Source: Lamellibrachia satsuma (lineage: Eukaryota; Annelida; Polychaeta; Sabellida; Siboglinidae). Taken from it: 64,000 bases of DNA. Below are positions 1-11,260 of the stretch, piece by piece. Numbering within the stretch: position 1 is the stretch's first letter; each line of letters starts with the position of its first letter. The notes beneath the pieces were generated by a model, which was not told where the DNA came from, ran no database searches, and was given only the letters and a program-made list of their open reading frames with translations. The stretch covers positions 1,219,501 through 1,283,500 of the forward strand of contig BSQZ01000026.1 of NCBI GenBank assembly GCA_033239005.1. Direction: 5' to 3'. Made by a program: the position numbers and the translations under genes.

Positions 1-60
1 CTCTTTATGATATTGTTCAAGTTGCTCTGGTACCGGTGATGATGTACCTACACTCGCCAT
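1..60 (-). pseudogene. 5' end of a PHD-finger LINE ORF1 relic, cut by window edge
   Basis: The reverse strand from the ATG at 60 reads the same N-terminus (MASVGTSSPVPEQLEQ) as the longer copy at 21170-21493, so this is the start of a second copy running off the left edge. In the better-preserved copies this start leads into a short coiled coil and a PHD-type zinc finger, a combination known in ORF1 proteins of some CR1/L2-type LINEs. Only about 20 codons are present, so the identification rests on the related copies. Confidence 0.45.
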
Positions 61-65
61 TCTTA

Positions 66-165
66 TACAATCCAATCATGCAGTAACCACAACTACAACA
101 ACAACTACTACTACTATTACTAATAATAATATTACAACTACAACCACTAGTACAACGATAAATTA
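66..165. repeat. CTA/CAA/ATA trinucleotide low-complexity tract
   Basis: Imperfect runs of acaact, act, aat and aac triplets. The same tract in the same context recurs at 21500-21575, as part of the A-block duplication. Confidence 0.7.
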
Positions 166-189
166 CATTGAATTCTAACTGATACATAT

Positions 190-545
190 TTGATTATTTT
201 CATACTATACAGGCACACACGGCTTTGACGACAACTTCTACATACGAGTCGAACGACATTGTTGCCTGCTAGTCTCGATGGCCAAGCTTCACTCTCGTCG
301 CCGTTATCACATTCGTTTCAATCTCGCAATCAGCACGAGTATGGTCGTCAATGTAAACAGTCGGATGATGACGAGCAGAAACGAGTATGTTCCATTTAGT
401 GATATAGGGGTAGCTCCCATAGCACCAGCAAACAGTTATGATGCCCAGGCAGTATGTTGTACAAAGACCGCACTTGCAAGTACATCTACACACGCCGCGA
501 CCAACATTGAGTAGAACTGAATATATTGCTGCAATTGACATGGTT
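190..545 (-). repeat. GPCR-associated module, copy a
   Basis: A roughly 350-bp module that recurs upstream of, or between, the GPCR loci at about 5390-5665, 7741-8135, 9545-9740 (+), 14790-15000 (diverged), 21600-21805, 29500-30240, 42470-43165 and 54885-55580. Read on the minus strand it contains a short frame beginning MSFDSYVE and, further 3' in + coordinates, a cysteine-rich frame. Copy a has a stop between the two frames. It may be a leader exon, a small gene or only duplicated flank; I cannot tell which. Confidence 0.5.
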
Positions 546-1170
546 AATTAACTTTAACAAGATTGAACGAGATTGCCATCCAAGGGAAAGGCATAGATGA
601 AAAGTGGACAATGGCACCATTGGCTTGTCGAGAGTCCAACAATTTAATTTTTTTTATTTATTTAAGGATTGTGTTTCGTATTTTTACTCGATGGAAACTA
701 TTTTAATGCCGGCGTATTCGCAAATATCTCTTGCAGAAGTTAAGGGCACAAATAAATGCTTAATACAATATTGCACAATTGTGCTTTTAATGATGTCTCC
801 TCACGTAATACAATTTACCCCGCTGAGGGGCTAGTTGTAACAGCCAACGGGGCAAGTTTGATACTATCTGCAATAATGATATCGGAAGTAATGGGCAGAT
901 CAACTACTGGAACACCGAGCAAACACTTTACCTCCTCGAGTGACATTTTCCGCTTGTGATCGCAATGCTACAATGTGTCCAGGGAAATGTAACAACCTGC
1001 TCCAGCACCATCTCATTCACAACACTTGCGCTACCTAAAATATATTTAAAACACTGTTCAAAAGCCTACGCAACAGCTAGTGGATATAGTGAATGTGACT
1101 AAAACTGCCAAAGCAATAACAACATAGGATAAGTGCACATATGCACACACACCGTCAACATGTAGACTAG
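546..1170. other. Unassigned stretch absent from A-block copy 2
   Basis: No convincing coding, RNA or element signal. It lies inside the roughly 790 bp missing from copy 2. Bases near 895-930 resemble the right flank of the minisatellite (ctactggaacaccgagcaaacac versus ctattggaataccgcgcaaacac near 3443-3465). Confidence 0.5.
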
Positions 1171-1775
1171 CGAAATTATAACGAACTACCGTTTTTACTT
1201 TAAAATGGCGCTGTTTACGGATCCATGTGATATCACACGTGAAATGCTTAAAACTATTGATTAACATACTGCTACCTGTTCCTCTGTTACAAATTACCCG
1301 TGCTACAACTACCTTCTGTCTCATCTAAAATAGTTCGTTTGGGCATGCCACAAATAACGTTGTATAAACATCGCAGCAACGTCATTATGCAACATAATGT
1401 CACAACGTTATGACATTATGCTGTGGACATGCATTGTACATTTCAACTGCCATACCAAAACCTTTTGGTAAGCCGACCTTTAATCAGCACAATTTACTTC
1501 AACATAATTCTTTGTAATGCAAGTACACGGAATAAAACGAGTTACTATTGCATATGACACGCGTAATATACATAGCATAAATCAAACCATATCGTTATAT
1601 CAACCTCCACACAGACGGTTTGACGAGTTGTCTTGGGGCACACATTAAACAAGAGACATATCTCTCTGGTAGAACAAATAGTCCATGATACACTGTTTTT
1701 TATAAGCATGTAATATAATAAAATAGCAACTAACAGTACGAAAAGTAAAACAACCACATTACTATTTGTAACTGT

Positions 1776-1850
1776 CTAAATAAAACTATGTACATAAAAC
1801 GCGATATATATATATATGAGGGAACAGACAGATAGACGTGCAAACGTACA

Positions 1851-1885
<35 letters not shown>

Positions 1886-1980
1886 GAGACAGGCAGACAT
1901 ACAAACATATAGACATACAGACAATAAACAAAGAGCATACTGACGTACATACAGGCAGACAGACATACAAACGGACATAC
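1776..1980. repeat. ACAT/ACAG tetranucleotide-rich tract
   Basis: Imperfect acat, acag and cata repeats with a pure (cata)n core near 1849-1880. A homologous tract lies at 22150-22290. The cysteine- and valine-rich reading frames across it are products of the repeat. Confidence 0.75.
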
Positions 1981-3007
1981 TAAAAAAAACTACTTTATAT
2001 TAAAAACTATCCAAGTTGCGTAGCGTTGCACGGGAGAAAAGACAAGAGCTTATGTCTCCCTGCACTACCCAGTCAAAGTTTGATACTTGCAATACCAGTG
2101 ACAATGACATATCCGCGCCGCAAAAATCACCTTCATTTCAGCCCACGAGAAATGAGACACAAGACCGGAGACAGACGTAATTAAATCAATGTTTTTATGC
2201 GCTGTTATATGCACGGATCTAATATTTCGTCAGATACACGTAGTATATGTGGGGTAAGACCGTCCACAATCATGTCGGCCAAGACTATCCCAATGTCTTA
2301 CCCAACAGTATGTTCAGAAATCGTCTGAATGGTTTAATATCGGCATATAAGACATATGTGTATAGCTCATTTATCTTTATTAAGCTTTCTCATACATGTC
2401 CTTGCAGCTGGTATAAAGGTCTAAATTTGCAGACAAAAATATGGATTTAATCAAAATGATAACAATATTTAACACAGTGCACCCACCAGAGCTACTAAAA
2501 TGTCCTCACGTATAGAATTCCATACAAAACAAAACTACATGATGGAGTGGGACAACTGCCACTCTCACAGTCTGTAGCATTTGAAATGCGCCACATCCAG
2601 CGACATTGCACACACAGGCGCTGCAATAACAAGTTGTATAAGAAACCCAAGCAATAGCACAGGACAACTGCATGAGCGGCACTTGACAAGGCCCGCCGAA
2701 TACGCGATGACCTCTACATTAAGGAGGAACAAAACATGATGAACCGGGACAGTACTTACCGCAATCATAGTCGACTAACAATGTGCTGATTGCAGAATAT
2801 TAACTCGTTGGATGACATCATGCTTGTCAAGGCTGGATTATAATTTTTTTAGTTTAGTATGGATATATCTACCTCTGGATCTGAACAAGTTTAAATCGAT
2901 TGAATCTTTTAATGCCAGCGAGCAAATCAATAATTGCTTAATGCAAGGCATATTTGCGCAATAATGCATTTTACGATATATCCTAAAGTGTTACAAGTTA
3001 CCCTTTT
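1981..3007. other. Conserved non-coding part of the A block
   Basis: Strongly conserved with 22300-23248, especially 2460-2830, which is nearly identical to 22703-23070. Short minus-strand frames of 64-67 codons are shared by both copies, but they have no recognisable domain and no excess of protein conservation over the surrounding DNA. I see no gene. Confidence 0.5.
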
Positions 3008-3440
3008 GCGGGGCAAGGTGTGCCAACCAGCAGGGCAAGCTGTACCAACCTGCGGTGCAAGTTGCACCAACCATCGGGGCAAGTTGCACCAGCCAACCAA
3101 CAGGGCAAATTGTACCAACCATCGGGGCAAGTTGCACCAATCAGCGGGGCACGTTGTACCAACCATCGGGGCAAGTTGTGCCAATCAACGGGGCACGTTG
3201 TACCAACCATTGGGGCAAGCTGTACCAACTTGCTGGGCAATTTGCACCAACCAACGGGGCACGTTGTACCAACCATCGGGGCAAGCTGTACCAACCTGCT
3301 GGGCGATTTGCACCATCCAGCGGGGCGCGTTCTACCATCCAGCGGGGCAAGTTGTACCAACCTACGGGGCAAGTTATGCCAACCAGTGGATCTAGTTGTA
3401 CCAACCAACTGGACAAATTGTGCCAAACAGCGGGGCAGGT
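3008..3440. repeat. 22-bp minisatellite, copy 1 (about 20 units)
   Basis: Tandem 22-mers built on ggggcaagttgt followed by accaaccagc, with scattered substitutions. The unit length is not a multiple of three and the unit lacks stops on either strand, so long reading frames appear in several frames of both strands. They repeat every 66 bp (22 codons) and are not evidence of a gene. The homologous array at 23249-24309 has about 48 units. Confidence 0.9.
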
Positions 3441-3706
3441 CCCCTATTGGAATACCGCGCAAACACTTTAATGAACAAAATCATATAATTAATACACTTT
3501 TTACTCACCACCCGATACAAAATGGATGGCATTTTCCCAACACTTTGCATACCCGATATCATACGACACATGCTTCAAACTATTGATGAACATACTATTT
3601 CCTTGCGAAGTAATTTGAATAAGTAGTTTAATCTGTAATACGTCTTTTTTTCAACTTATGCCTGTTACAATTACCCTCAATCCCCCATATTAGTATTGGT
3701 TTGGTC

Positions 3707-3708
<2 letters not shown>

Positions 3709-3789
<81 letters not shown>
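3709..3789. repeat. (TA)n microsatellite
   Basis: Pure AT dinucleotide run of about 80 bp just 3' of GPCR-A1. It is shared in position with the (TA)n tract at 24570. Confidence 0.95.
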
Positions 3790-3792
<3 letters not shown>

Positions 3793-4008
3793 CTATGGTA
3801 GGATAAACAGTTGGTTTTTCTACGTTAAATATATATACATATTAACTAACACTATTGTACGTATATACATTAATTAACAATATTGTACGTAACACAACCA
3901 TATCATAAATTATAAACATATTTCAGTGCGACACGATATATATAAAACTAACACACATCGTGGCATCTCCACCTGCGTTTGCCATTTCTCTGTGTAAACA
4001 CATATTTT

Positions 4009-5052
4009 TTAGCAATTACATGATGCCAGCCTGGAGCGTATCTGTCCGTAGAACTGTCGCACGTCGTCGCGAAACATGCGGCTCACAACGCTGTAGAGGA
4101 ACGGATTGACGACCGAATTAAGAAGAAACATGCGTTGCACATCTGGCGGGACATGTAGTCCGACGCTATTCAACCAAAGTGGCAACAAGCAGATTAAAAA
4201 TACTACTGTATTGATAAATAATACTGACACACTTTTGTAAGTATTAGCCTGCTTTGCATTTTTCTTTGGTATACGTGACAATGCAGTGTTTGTACTCGAA
4301 GTGACATCAACCCTTGCTTTTCCATTTGGGATTAAATAGGTGACTGTAGGAACCGTTGGAGGTCCCGGGGCAGGTGTACTACTTGAAACTCCAACATTTC
4401 TATAAGAATATCGTACGTTCATCACCATAGTTATTGCCACCAATGAATAACAAATGATCATAGTCACAACACTTGTAACTGTGACAACCGCGGGAATAAC
4501 AAGCAACAATAGTCTGTATCGTTTGAAGCGTGCCACTGTCTCCACCATTGTACACACAACGGCCGCAAAAGCGATGCCCATCAGCGCCCGCTTCGCCCGT
4601 ATTGAACTCAGACTGAACGTGTGAGGACGCCGCACCGCCAACAGGCGTTCGATGGATACGAACGCCAAAAGCAAGGCGGAGAACGTGAGCGCCGTGTGCA
4701 CACTATACATAGTGATTCCTAGGCTGATGTAGTCAAACTTCAATGTTGCTAGGACGATTCCGCAAATACAAACCATCAAATCAGAGACGGCCAACGCAAA
4801 CATATACACTCTGGTAGATGTCGTCATCTTCCTGGCATATACGGCGATCACGAACAAATTTCCGGGAATTCCCACCACACACACAAGAAAGGAGGCAAAA
4901 CCTGAAATTGGCTCGTCGATTGTGGTGAAGTTGCCGGAATTCATGTTATCATATTGAAAAGTAGAGTTGTTGGAGAAGTCTACCAACGTTTGGTCTTGGA
5001 TACTGTCATTCAAACGTTGATTCTGTAAACTTGGCGTGTTGAAAGAGTCCAT
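4009..5052 (-). CDS. Class A (rhodopsin-like) orphan GPCR, A1
   Basis: A complete single-exon 347-residue receptor, expected in the plasma membrane and coupled to G protein; the ligand is unknown. The N-terminus has N-glycosylation sequons near N15, N28/N29 and N41. TM1 (about 51-72) has GIPGN. TM2 (82-105) has LAVSD with D91. TM3 ends in SIER (E135-R136), standing in for DRY. TM5 has P187. TM6 has CLLPLW (P291). TM7 has NPFLY (316-320). Helix 8 is basic and the tail ends in C345 and C347, possible palmitoylation sites. ECL2 between TM4 and TM5 is only a few residues and has no cysteine, and TM3 lacks C3.25, so the usual disulfide is missing. ICL3 is long and rich in Ser, Thr and Pro. The start is the first ATG of the frame and is conserved in A2. 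Class A is clear; the subfamily is not. Confidence 0.92.
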   Translation of the reverse strand: MDSFNTPSLQNQRLNDSIQDQTLVDFSNNSTFQYDNMNSGNFTTIDEPISGFASFLVCVVGIPGNLFVIAVYARKMTTSTRVYMFALAVSDLMVCICGIVLATLKFDYISLGITMYSVHTALTFSALLLAFVSIERLLAVRRPHTFSLSSIRAKRALMGIAFAAVVCTMVETVARFKRYRLLLLVIPAVVTVTSVVTMIICYSLVAITMVMNVRYSYRNVGVSSSTPAPGPPTVPTVTYLIPNGKARVDVTSSTNTALSRIPKKNAKQANTYKSVSVLFINTVVFLICLLPLWLNSVGLHVPPDVQRMFLLNSVVNPFLYSVVSRMFRDDVRQFYGQIRSRLASCNC

Positions 5053-5154
5053 TTTGGCCGATTACTAGCAACACAACAACCAGCGAATGTCACAGTTCAT
5101 AACTATGTTGATATCGTCTTAATCAGTCGATGACAGTAAAGCTTCACTCTTCCT

Positions 5155-5169
5155 CTACATGTGTTAGTA
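5155..5169 (-). promoter_or_regulatory. Possible 3' splice acceptor with TACTAAC branch point, upstream of A1
   Basis: On the minus strand a TACTAAC box is followed 7 bases later by TAG, then AGGAAGAG, about 100 bases before the A1 start codon. The box is conserved in A2 (26189-26195), with a TAG before the same AGGAAGAG at 26161. The B loci have a weaker TTCTAAC at the equivalent place. This would suit a non-coding first exon spliced to a single coding exon. Inference only; no donor has been identified. Confidence 0.3.
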
Positions 5170-5389
5170 TTCGCAGGTAAGATTATCACTCGTATAAATC
5201 TTGTTAACGTTTCTAACCGTGCAGCATATTACATCTGAACTTGCATATGTCGGACAGTCCTTGGTGAAAGAAGAACGAGTTTGTTATCACTTGCAATTGA
5301 ACTCTGTCAGCGTTTATAATATGTTTGCATCAAAATACGAACGTACTGCTTACTACAATGTCACACCGCATTGTTGATACCTGTCATGC

Positions 5390-5665
5390 TTGAGTCGACG
5401 ACATTGTTGCTTGTGAGTCTCGACGTAGAGGCGCCACTTTCTTCTTCCGTAGATGTTCATTAGACGCTCATCAATTCAGCGGAGAACATGATGTTCTGTA
5501 TCATGCGAAAAACGTTCGTGGTATGTTCAGTGTGGAACAAAAATATCAGAAACGGCGGTGATGTCACTGAAACCTGAGAGACCAGGACCGCACTTCTAAA
5601 TACGTCTACATACACAGCTAATGGCGAGAAGAATGTAATATATTGCTGCAATGCACATGGTTATA
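5390..5665 (-). repeat. GPCR-associated module, copy b (upstream of A1)
   Basis: Shares the gagtctcga box and the terminal tatattgctgcaatgcacatgg box with the other module copies and sits about 340 bases upstream of the A1 start. The MSFDS-type short frame is degraded here: it stops after six codons. A 63-codon hydrophobic frame (5460-5651, -) remains open, but I do not recognise it. The module is missing upstream of A2. Confidence 0.45.
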
Positions 5666-6190
5666 TACACATCAGTGTGTGCACAAGCAGGCTATGCAGT
5701 GCGAATCGATGTATCCCGAATCACCTGACGTAATTTATTAGCCAAGTTGTTCAACAAATCATGTGATATATAGCAATTGTTTCCGCCAGGAAACAAGAAG
5801 TCTCATCGAAATAATGAAAGAACAATCGCTGAAGAAGTGGTGAGTATCAAAATGTGTTCGTGAAAATGTTCATCAAGTTGGTAGATAATATTATAATATC
5901 TTCTTTCAAGTAATCTCCTGGTTACATGCGTATTAATTCCTCTTATCCAGCACTTTCATGTATGGCAAAATTGCTTATACGTTTGGACATCTTTAGTTTG
6001 TAGATATTTCTTTCGGTTTCTGTTTTTCCACTGTTTTGGCATCATATTGCTCTGGCTATTTTAGTGGCTCTTTCCGATATCACCTTCTTTGGAATACATT
6101 GTTCCTCTGCATATATAAACGTACATGTAAAATATTCCGTTTGGCTTTTACATCGCCCTTGTGATTGATAAATCTGCTTCGGAGTCAATA
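5666..6190. other. Unassigned AT-rich stretch
   Basis: No coding frame, repeat or RNA signal that I can support. The first part (to about 5775) continues the module homology seen at 14880-15000 and 30240-30330. Confidence 0.5.
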
Positions 6191-6400
<210 letters not shown>

Positions 6401-6489
6401 AGGTTTACTGACTGGATCTGAGCCATTGAGAACCACCTTGATAATTAATAGAACGATCAGTTCTTCCTAGTGTTGAGTCTGTCTCAATC

Positions 6490-7170
6490 AATTACATAAT
6501 TGTGCCTTCACCCGTGAGGACAAGGTCCATGAGCGATAGTTCATGTGTACATCTGCCTAACAACGGGTTCTGTTAACGCTGCACCATATAACGATCTCGC
6601 AATTTCTCGAGTACCTTACATTCCTTATCCTCAGTACTTTCAGTTGTTATTGGCTCACTGTTTTCAGTGATTTGCCCTCTGGCACATTATATACAACAGT
6701 GTTTGTAACTGGCTGTACATGGGCTGCTTCTGCTCTGTCATGTGATGATTGGTTTTCAATGAATGTTTTATCCACATTGCAGATTCTGCTCTGTAGATCT
6801 ATTTGCTTCGTTTCCATGGTGTTTAAGTTGTTTTAATGTGTCTTGTCTGTCGTTGATTATACTAAGTTGGGATATGTCTGCCTTTGTTCCAATCTGGCAA
6901 GATATATAAAACCAACTAAGGTATTTGTTTTCTTCGCAGGTTAATACTGCATATAATGTGTCTGATACCTCCTGACAGTCTTCGTGGGACCACTTACATA
7001 TATCGCATTCTCAAAGGCTTCGGATTCTTCCCTTCCTGTAATGCTACAGTATGGGCACACACGTTTCTCCGTAACCTGAATTTTTTGATCTCTTGTCTGT
7101 TGTATATTGTATGTTGCTTCCTTTAATATTTGTTTTTCATTTACAAACTAATTTCCTTGTAATGACCGGT
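6490..7170 (-). pseudogene. Decayed PHD-finger LINE ORF1 relic
   Basis: Homologous to 20815-21493. On the minus strand around 6940-7050 the reading passes a CPYC pair, an acidic stretch and then, after a frame change, CDICKWSHEDCQ and an AVLTCEEN segment. That is the Cys4-His-Cys3 spacing expected for a PHD finger. This copy keeps the His and following Cys that the 21-kb copy has lost, but its frame is broken. PHD fingers occur in ORF1 proteins of CR1/L2-like LINEs; no reverse transcriptase is adjacent, so assignment to a LINE is inference. Confidence 0.5.
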
Positions 7171-7215
7171 GACGATGTACCTCCAGTCGCTATTCTTATC
7201 CAATGCAATCATGCA

Positions 7216-7740
7216 GTAACTACTGCTACTGCTACCACCAATCCAATTTTTTACAGGACAATTCTTACCCTACCAAAAACCAAAAACCCAAACCAAAATA
7301 TATGCGGCTACGCAGACGAGAATATCATATAAAAGCGTCGCTGTACTTAGAGTTTTCTTTGATAAACGCCTTTTTCGCCTATGTTTAGATCGTTGCAAGG
7401 GACTGAAACGCACTTATTTTTCAAATGTCGATATTTATTTAACTGATCCGACGAACACAAGTTTTTTTCCGTATACAACAAAGAAAACATAATTTAAAAA
7501 ATAGTAAAATGAGATCGGATTAGAACACGCGTCTAGAAAAATGAATTGTCTGGCTTGCAGCCGGAAAAAAACGAGATGTTGGATATGTAACAGATGCACA
7601 ACGATAATATACGACTCACCATTTTCTTCTAGCCACAACTACTGATTTACTTTACTCAATGTTTTAGCTGCCGTCTGCACACTTCGTAGGGAATTCTGGG
7701 ACGACTAGTTCTGACAGTAGCCCGAGTTTTTCAAAAAAGA
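7216..7740. other. Insertion relative to the A block, unassigned
   Basis: Lies between the PHD relic and module c, where the A blocks have only the trinucleotide tract. No coding or element signature recognised. Confidence 0.4.
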
Positions 7741-8135
7741 AATTACATTGAATTCTAACTGGCATATATTTGATTAGTTACATACTATAGAAGCACACAC
7801 CGCTTTGTGGGCGTCTTCTACACACGAGTCGAACGACATTGTTGCCTGCGAGTCTCGATGTCGAGGCTTCACTCTCTTCGTAGTTATCACAATCATTTCA
7901 ACCTCGCAATCAGCACGATTATGGTCGTCAATGTAAACAGTAGGGTGATAACCAGCAGAAGACGAGTATGTTCCATTTAATGATATATGGGTAGCTCTCA
8001 AAATACCCCCAAACAGATATGATGCCCACGCAGTATGTTGTACGACGACCGCACTTGCACATATGTCTACACACTTCGCAACCAACATTGAGAAGAACTG
8101 GTTATATTGCTGCGATAAACATTGTTAATTAACTT
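7741..8135 (-). repeat. GPCR-associated module, copy c, with an open 104-codon frame
   Basis: The most open version of the module. A frame with a true ATG runs 8088 to 7774 on the minus strand and joins the cysteine/valine-rich part to the MSFDSCVED part without a stop. No domain is recognised. It contains one moderately hydrophobic stretch (about residues 10-35). It could be a small gene or a duplicated leader exon that happens to be open. No receptor lies directly downstream on this strand. Confidence 0.35.
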
Positions 8136-8148
8136 AAACAGGATCGTG

Positions 8149-8290
8149 ATTATTACGTGATCTACGACAAATGTTTACCGAACGTTTCTTGAAACCGGCA
8201 GTTGTACGTGTGTATTGTTGTTGCGCGAAGATGTCATTGCCATTGGCATTGCAAGTACCAAACCTTGACTGGGCAGTGCGAGGAGTCACA
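8149..8290. repeat. Direct repeat, left copy
   Basis: About 140 bp, nearly identical to 8971-9111, starting with attacgtgatctacgacaaa. The two copies bracket the (TA)n tract. Function unknown. Confidence 0.8.
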
Positions 8291-8859
<569 letters not shown>

Positions 8860-8970
8860 GATAGATATTCCCGGGGTCGGGTATTACGTCGAAGGAACGT
8901 TTGTCGTAAATTAAGTAACTCAGAACAATAGCTATGTGCAGTCGTTAGCAATACTATGCGTTCTTCAACC

Positions 8971-9111
8971 ATTATTACGTGATCTACGACAAATGTTTAC
9001 CGAACGCTTCTTGAAACCGGCAGTTGTACGTGTGTATTGTTGTTGCGCGAGGATGTCATTGCCTTTGGCATTGCAAGTACCAAACCTTGACTGGGCAGTG
9101 CGAGGTGTCAC
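8971..9111. repeat. Direct repeat, right copy
   Basis: Second copy of the 8149-8290 repeat, with a handful of substitutions. Homology stops within gtcacgagc. Confidence 0.8.
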
Positions 9112-9429
9112 GAGCTGTTGCATTGGTTGCCTTTCTGTCCCATGCAACGTCGATAAACTCGGCTAGTAATTTCATTAATCCAACTTTGGGTAATTATGTT
9201 TCTTTAATAATGACTTGAAAGCTATATATATAATCTATTCCCTAATAATAATTAACATGTATAGTGCCAACGTCCTCAGGTGCATAAATGCCCAACTGAT
9301 GCTTGTTTAACTCTTAAATCTGTTTTACCCTGAAGTCGACAAACCCGGCCGCCGAATGACGTTTTGTCGATTCAGAACCCGAGCTCAGAGGCGCAACAAA
9401 ACATTAGGCGCAATCGTGAACCAGTCATT
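9112..9429. other. Unassigned
   Basis: No supported gene, repeat or RNA. Confidence 0.5.
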
Positions 9430-11260
9430 ATCATAACGAGAGACCACCAAAAACGTCTGCCCACTGTTTATCTTGTTGGAGGAAGTCGTGCTGGTCGCGG
9501 AAGTGGGACGATTGATAGAAACGTATAAAATAATGTGGAATTAAGGTGGTTCCACGACATCGATACTCGAAAGAACTGATGCCGTACGATTCACGCGTAG
9601 GAGATGTCGACAACGTGGTGTGTGCTTCTATTGTATTTAATAGAATACTAGCGAATTATAAATCAGTGTCTAAGATCTTCTTTGAAAAACACCGGCGAAG
9701 GAAACTTTTCACGTTACCTGCTGAACGACTTTAAAACTGTAAACCGTGAAACCCGCAACGAGTGATACTTTTATCAGAGTATTCTAACACTTAAAGCTTT
9801 TACTCTATGTGCGCAATGGTTTTGACAGAGTCAAACGGTACGCACTCTTGGTTCAGGTTTTCCCACATTTGTCACATTAAGAAACGTCATGGTATTGATG
9901 GTGTGCAACTCATTGATGGAAATAACGATGCTGATGAACGTACGAGATGCTCATAGGAGTATTGGGGTTGCAAGAAGTACACTTGCCCCAGGACCTCCAA
10001 CGGTTCCTACACTCACCTATTTAGTCCCAAATGGTAAAGCAACGGTTGGTGTCACGTCAAGTAAAAAGAATTCACTGTCAGGTATAACAAAGACATCTAA
10101 AAAGCAGGCTAATGTTTCAATGGTATTTATCATTATTGTTTCATTGATAGACTGCTGGTTGCCATTTTGGTTGGATGGCGTTGGACTACATGTCCCGTCA
10201 GATGTACGACGCATATTTCTTCTTAATTCCGTCGTCAATCCGTTCCTCTATAGCGTTTTGAGCCGCATGTTTCGCGACGACGTGCGACAGTTCTATAGAG
10301 AGATGCACTCCAGGTTGGCATCATGTCATTGCTAAAAATATGTATTTCAGAGAAATGGCGAAACGGAGGTGTCACGATGTGTATTACTTTCATATGTATC
10401 GTTTTGTATTGAAATATATTGATAATTTTTATATTATTGTATTACGTAAAATATTTTAAATTAATATTTTTATATATTTTACTTAGAAAAACCAGTGTAC
10501 CACGAACTTTTGATCCTACCATAGAGTTACATCTAGTTATTAGAGCATTAACTTATATGACTCGTAGCAATATTATTCGTAATGCATAATATCGGTAGCA
10601 AATGGACGGCTTTGTTATAACTATTTCACTATATAGAAAGCTCTAGCGCCATGTGTTTGAGCGCAACTTGTCTTGGGTCTTAACTTGAAATTCAGACCGT
10701 TGTCCCATCTTGTTGCCGTCCCTCGAAGCATGATAAGTGAAATTAATTACGTGAATGCGTAAAGGTTTTGTATGTGGCGTGATTGACCATTACACACAAT
10801 TGAATTGGTGTTATGATAAGCGATTGAATTTTGACCCTGATAAATATCACACACTGTGCAATAAATGGCACTGCAACGCTATCGTCTGAATAAACACCGC
10901 TGTATTTGATCCCACAATGCATCCTAAATTCCAAATGGATTTTCAAGTGGATTTTTTCCTGCTCAAAGAATAAACCACAGCGTTATACACCTACCTCGAC
11001 GAACTTAGTATTCCATATATGTTCAGAATATCAAGAGAATGTGTGAAAGCGACGAACATGATAAACATAAATCCTGCTTGATGGTATTACAATGTACACA
11101 GGTAAATAATATACTCATATTGCTTCACGGCCCTTCGAATGTCAATATTAGTTAGTGTTCTCATTTATCATTCGTCTCTTCTGACATATTTGTTGTTACC
11201 ACAATTCTAAATCAATTTAACAAGACAGCATTTTATGTGTTCACGTGAATGTCGTTCATT
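9430..11260 (+). repeat. Inverted copy of a GPCR-B locus with flanks
   Basis: Reverse-complement homology to about 40220-42650: upstream module (9545-9740), receptor fragment (9806-10335), 3' flank (10336-10520), the 10560-10700 stretch (matches 27660-27960 reversed), the 10755-10900 stretch (matches 40590-40740 reversed) and 11100-11260 (matches 40230-40400 reversed). All other receptors are on the minus strand, so this segment was inverted. Confidence 0.75.
9806..10335 (+). pseudogene. GPCR pseudogene C (TM4/5 to C-terminus only)
   Basis: The open part begins with the ATG at 9889 and gives 148 codons: end of TM5, the ICL3 with APGPPTVPT, TM6 with CWLPFW, TM7 with NPFLY, and the RMFRDDVRQFY helix 8 ending CHC. 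Upstream, 9806-9888 still resembles the TM4-TM5 coding of the B genes but in shifted frames. TM1 to TM4 are gone: module-proximal flank (to about 9803) joins directly to TM4 sequence, so an internal deletion of roughly half the gene is the simplest reading. It cannot encode a working receptor. Confidence 0.85.

Larger units (their letters stand above)
1..5340. repeat. A-block segmental duplication, copy 1
   Basis: Pairs with 21418-26350 in the same orientation. The shared order is PHD ORF1 start, trinucleotide tract, upstream-type module, tetranucleotide-rich tract, a well-conserved 2.2-3.0 kb stretch, 22-bp minisatellite, (TA)n and GPCR-A. Copy 2 lacks about 790 bp (equivalent to 388-1172) and about 315 bp (equivalent to 1380-1697) that are present here. 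Homology ends near 5340/26345, just after a shared gtttataatatgtttgcat. Confidence 0.85.

Noticed and set aside
1776..1978. Cysteine-rich minus-strand frames at 1.8 kb and 21.9-22.3 kb as secreted peptides
   Set aside because: The frames follow the imperfect ACAT/ACAG repeats and are not conserved as protein between the two copies.
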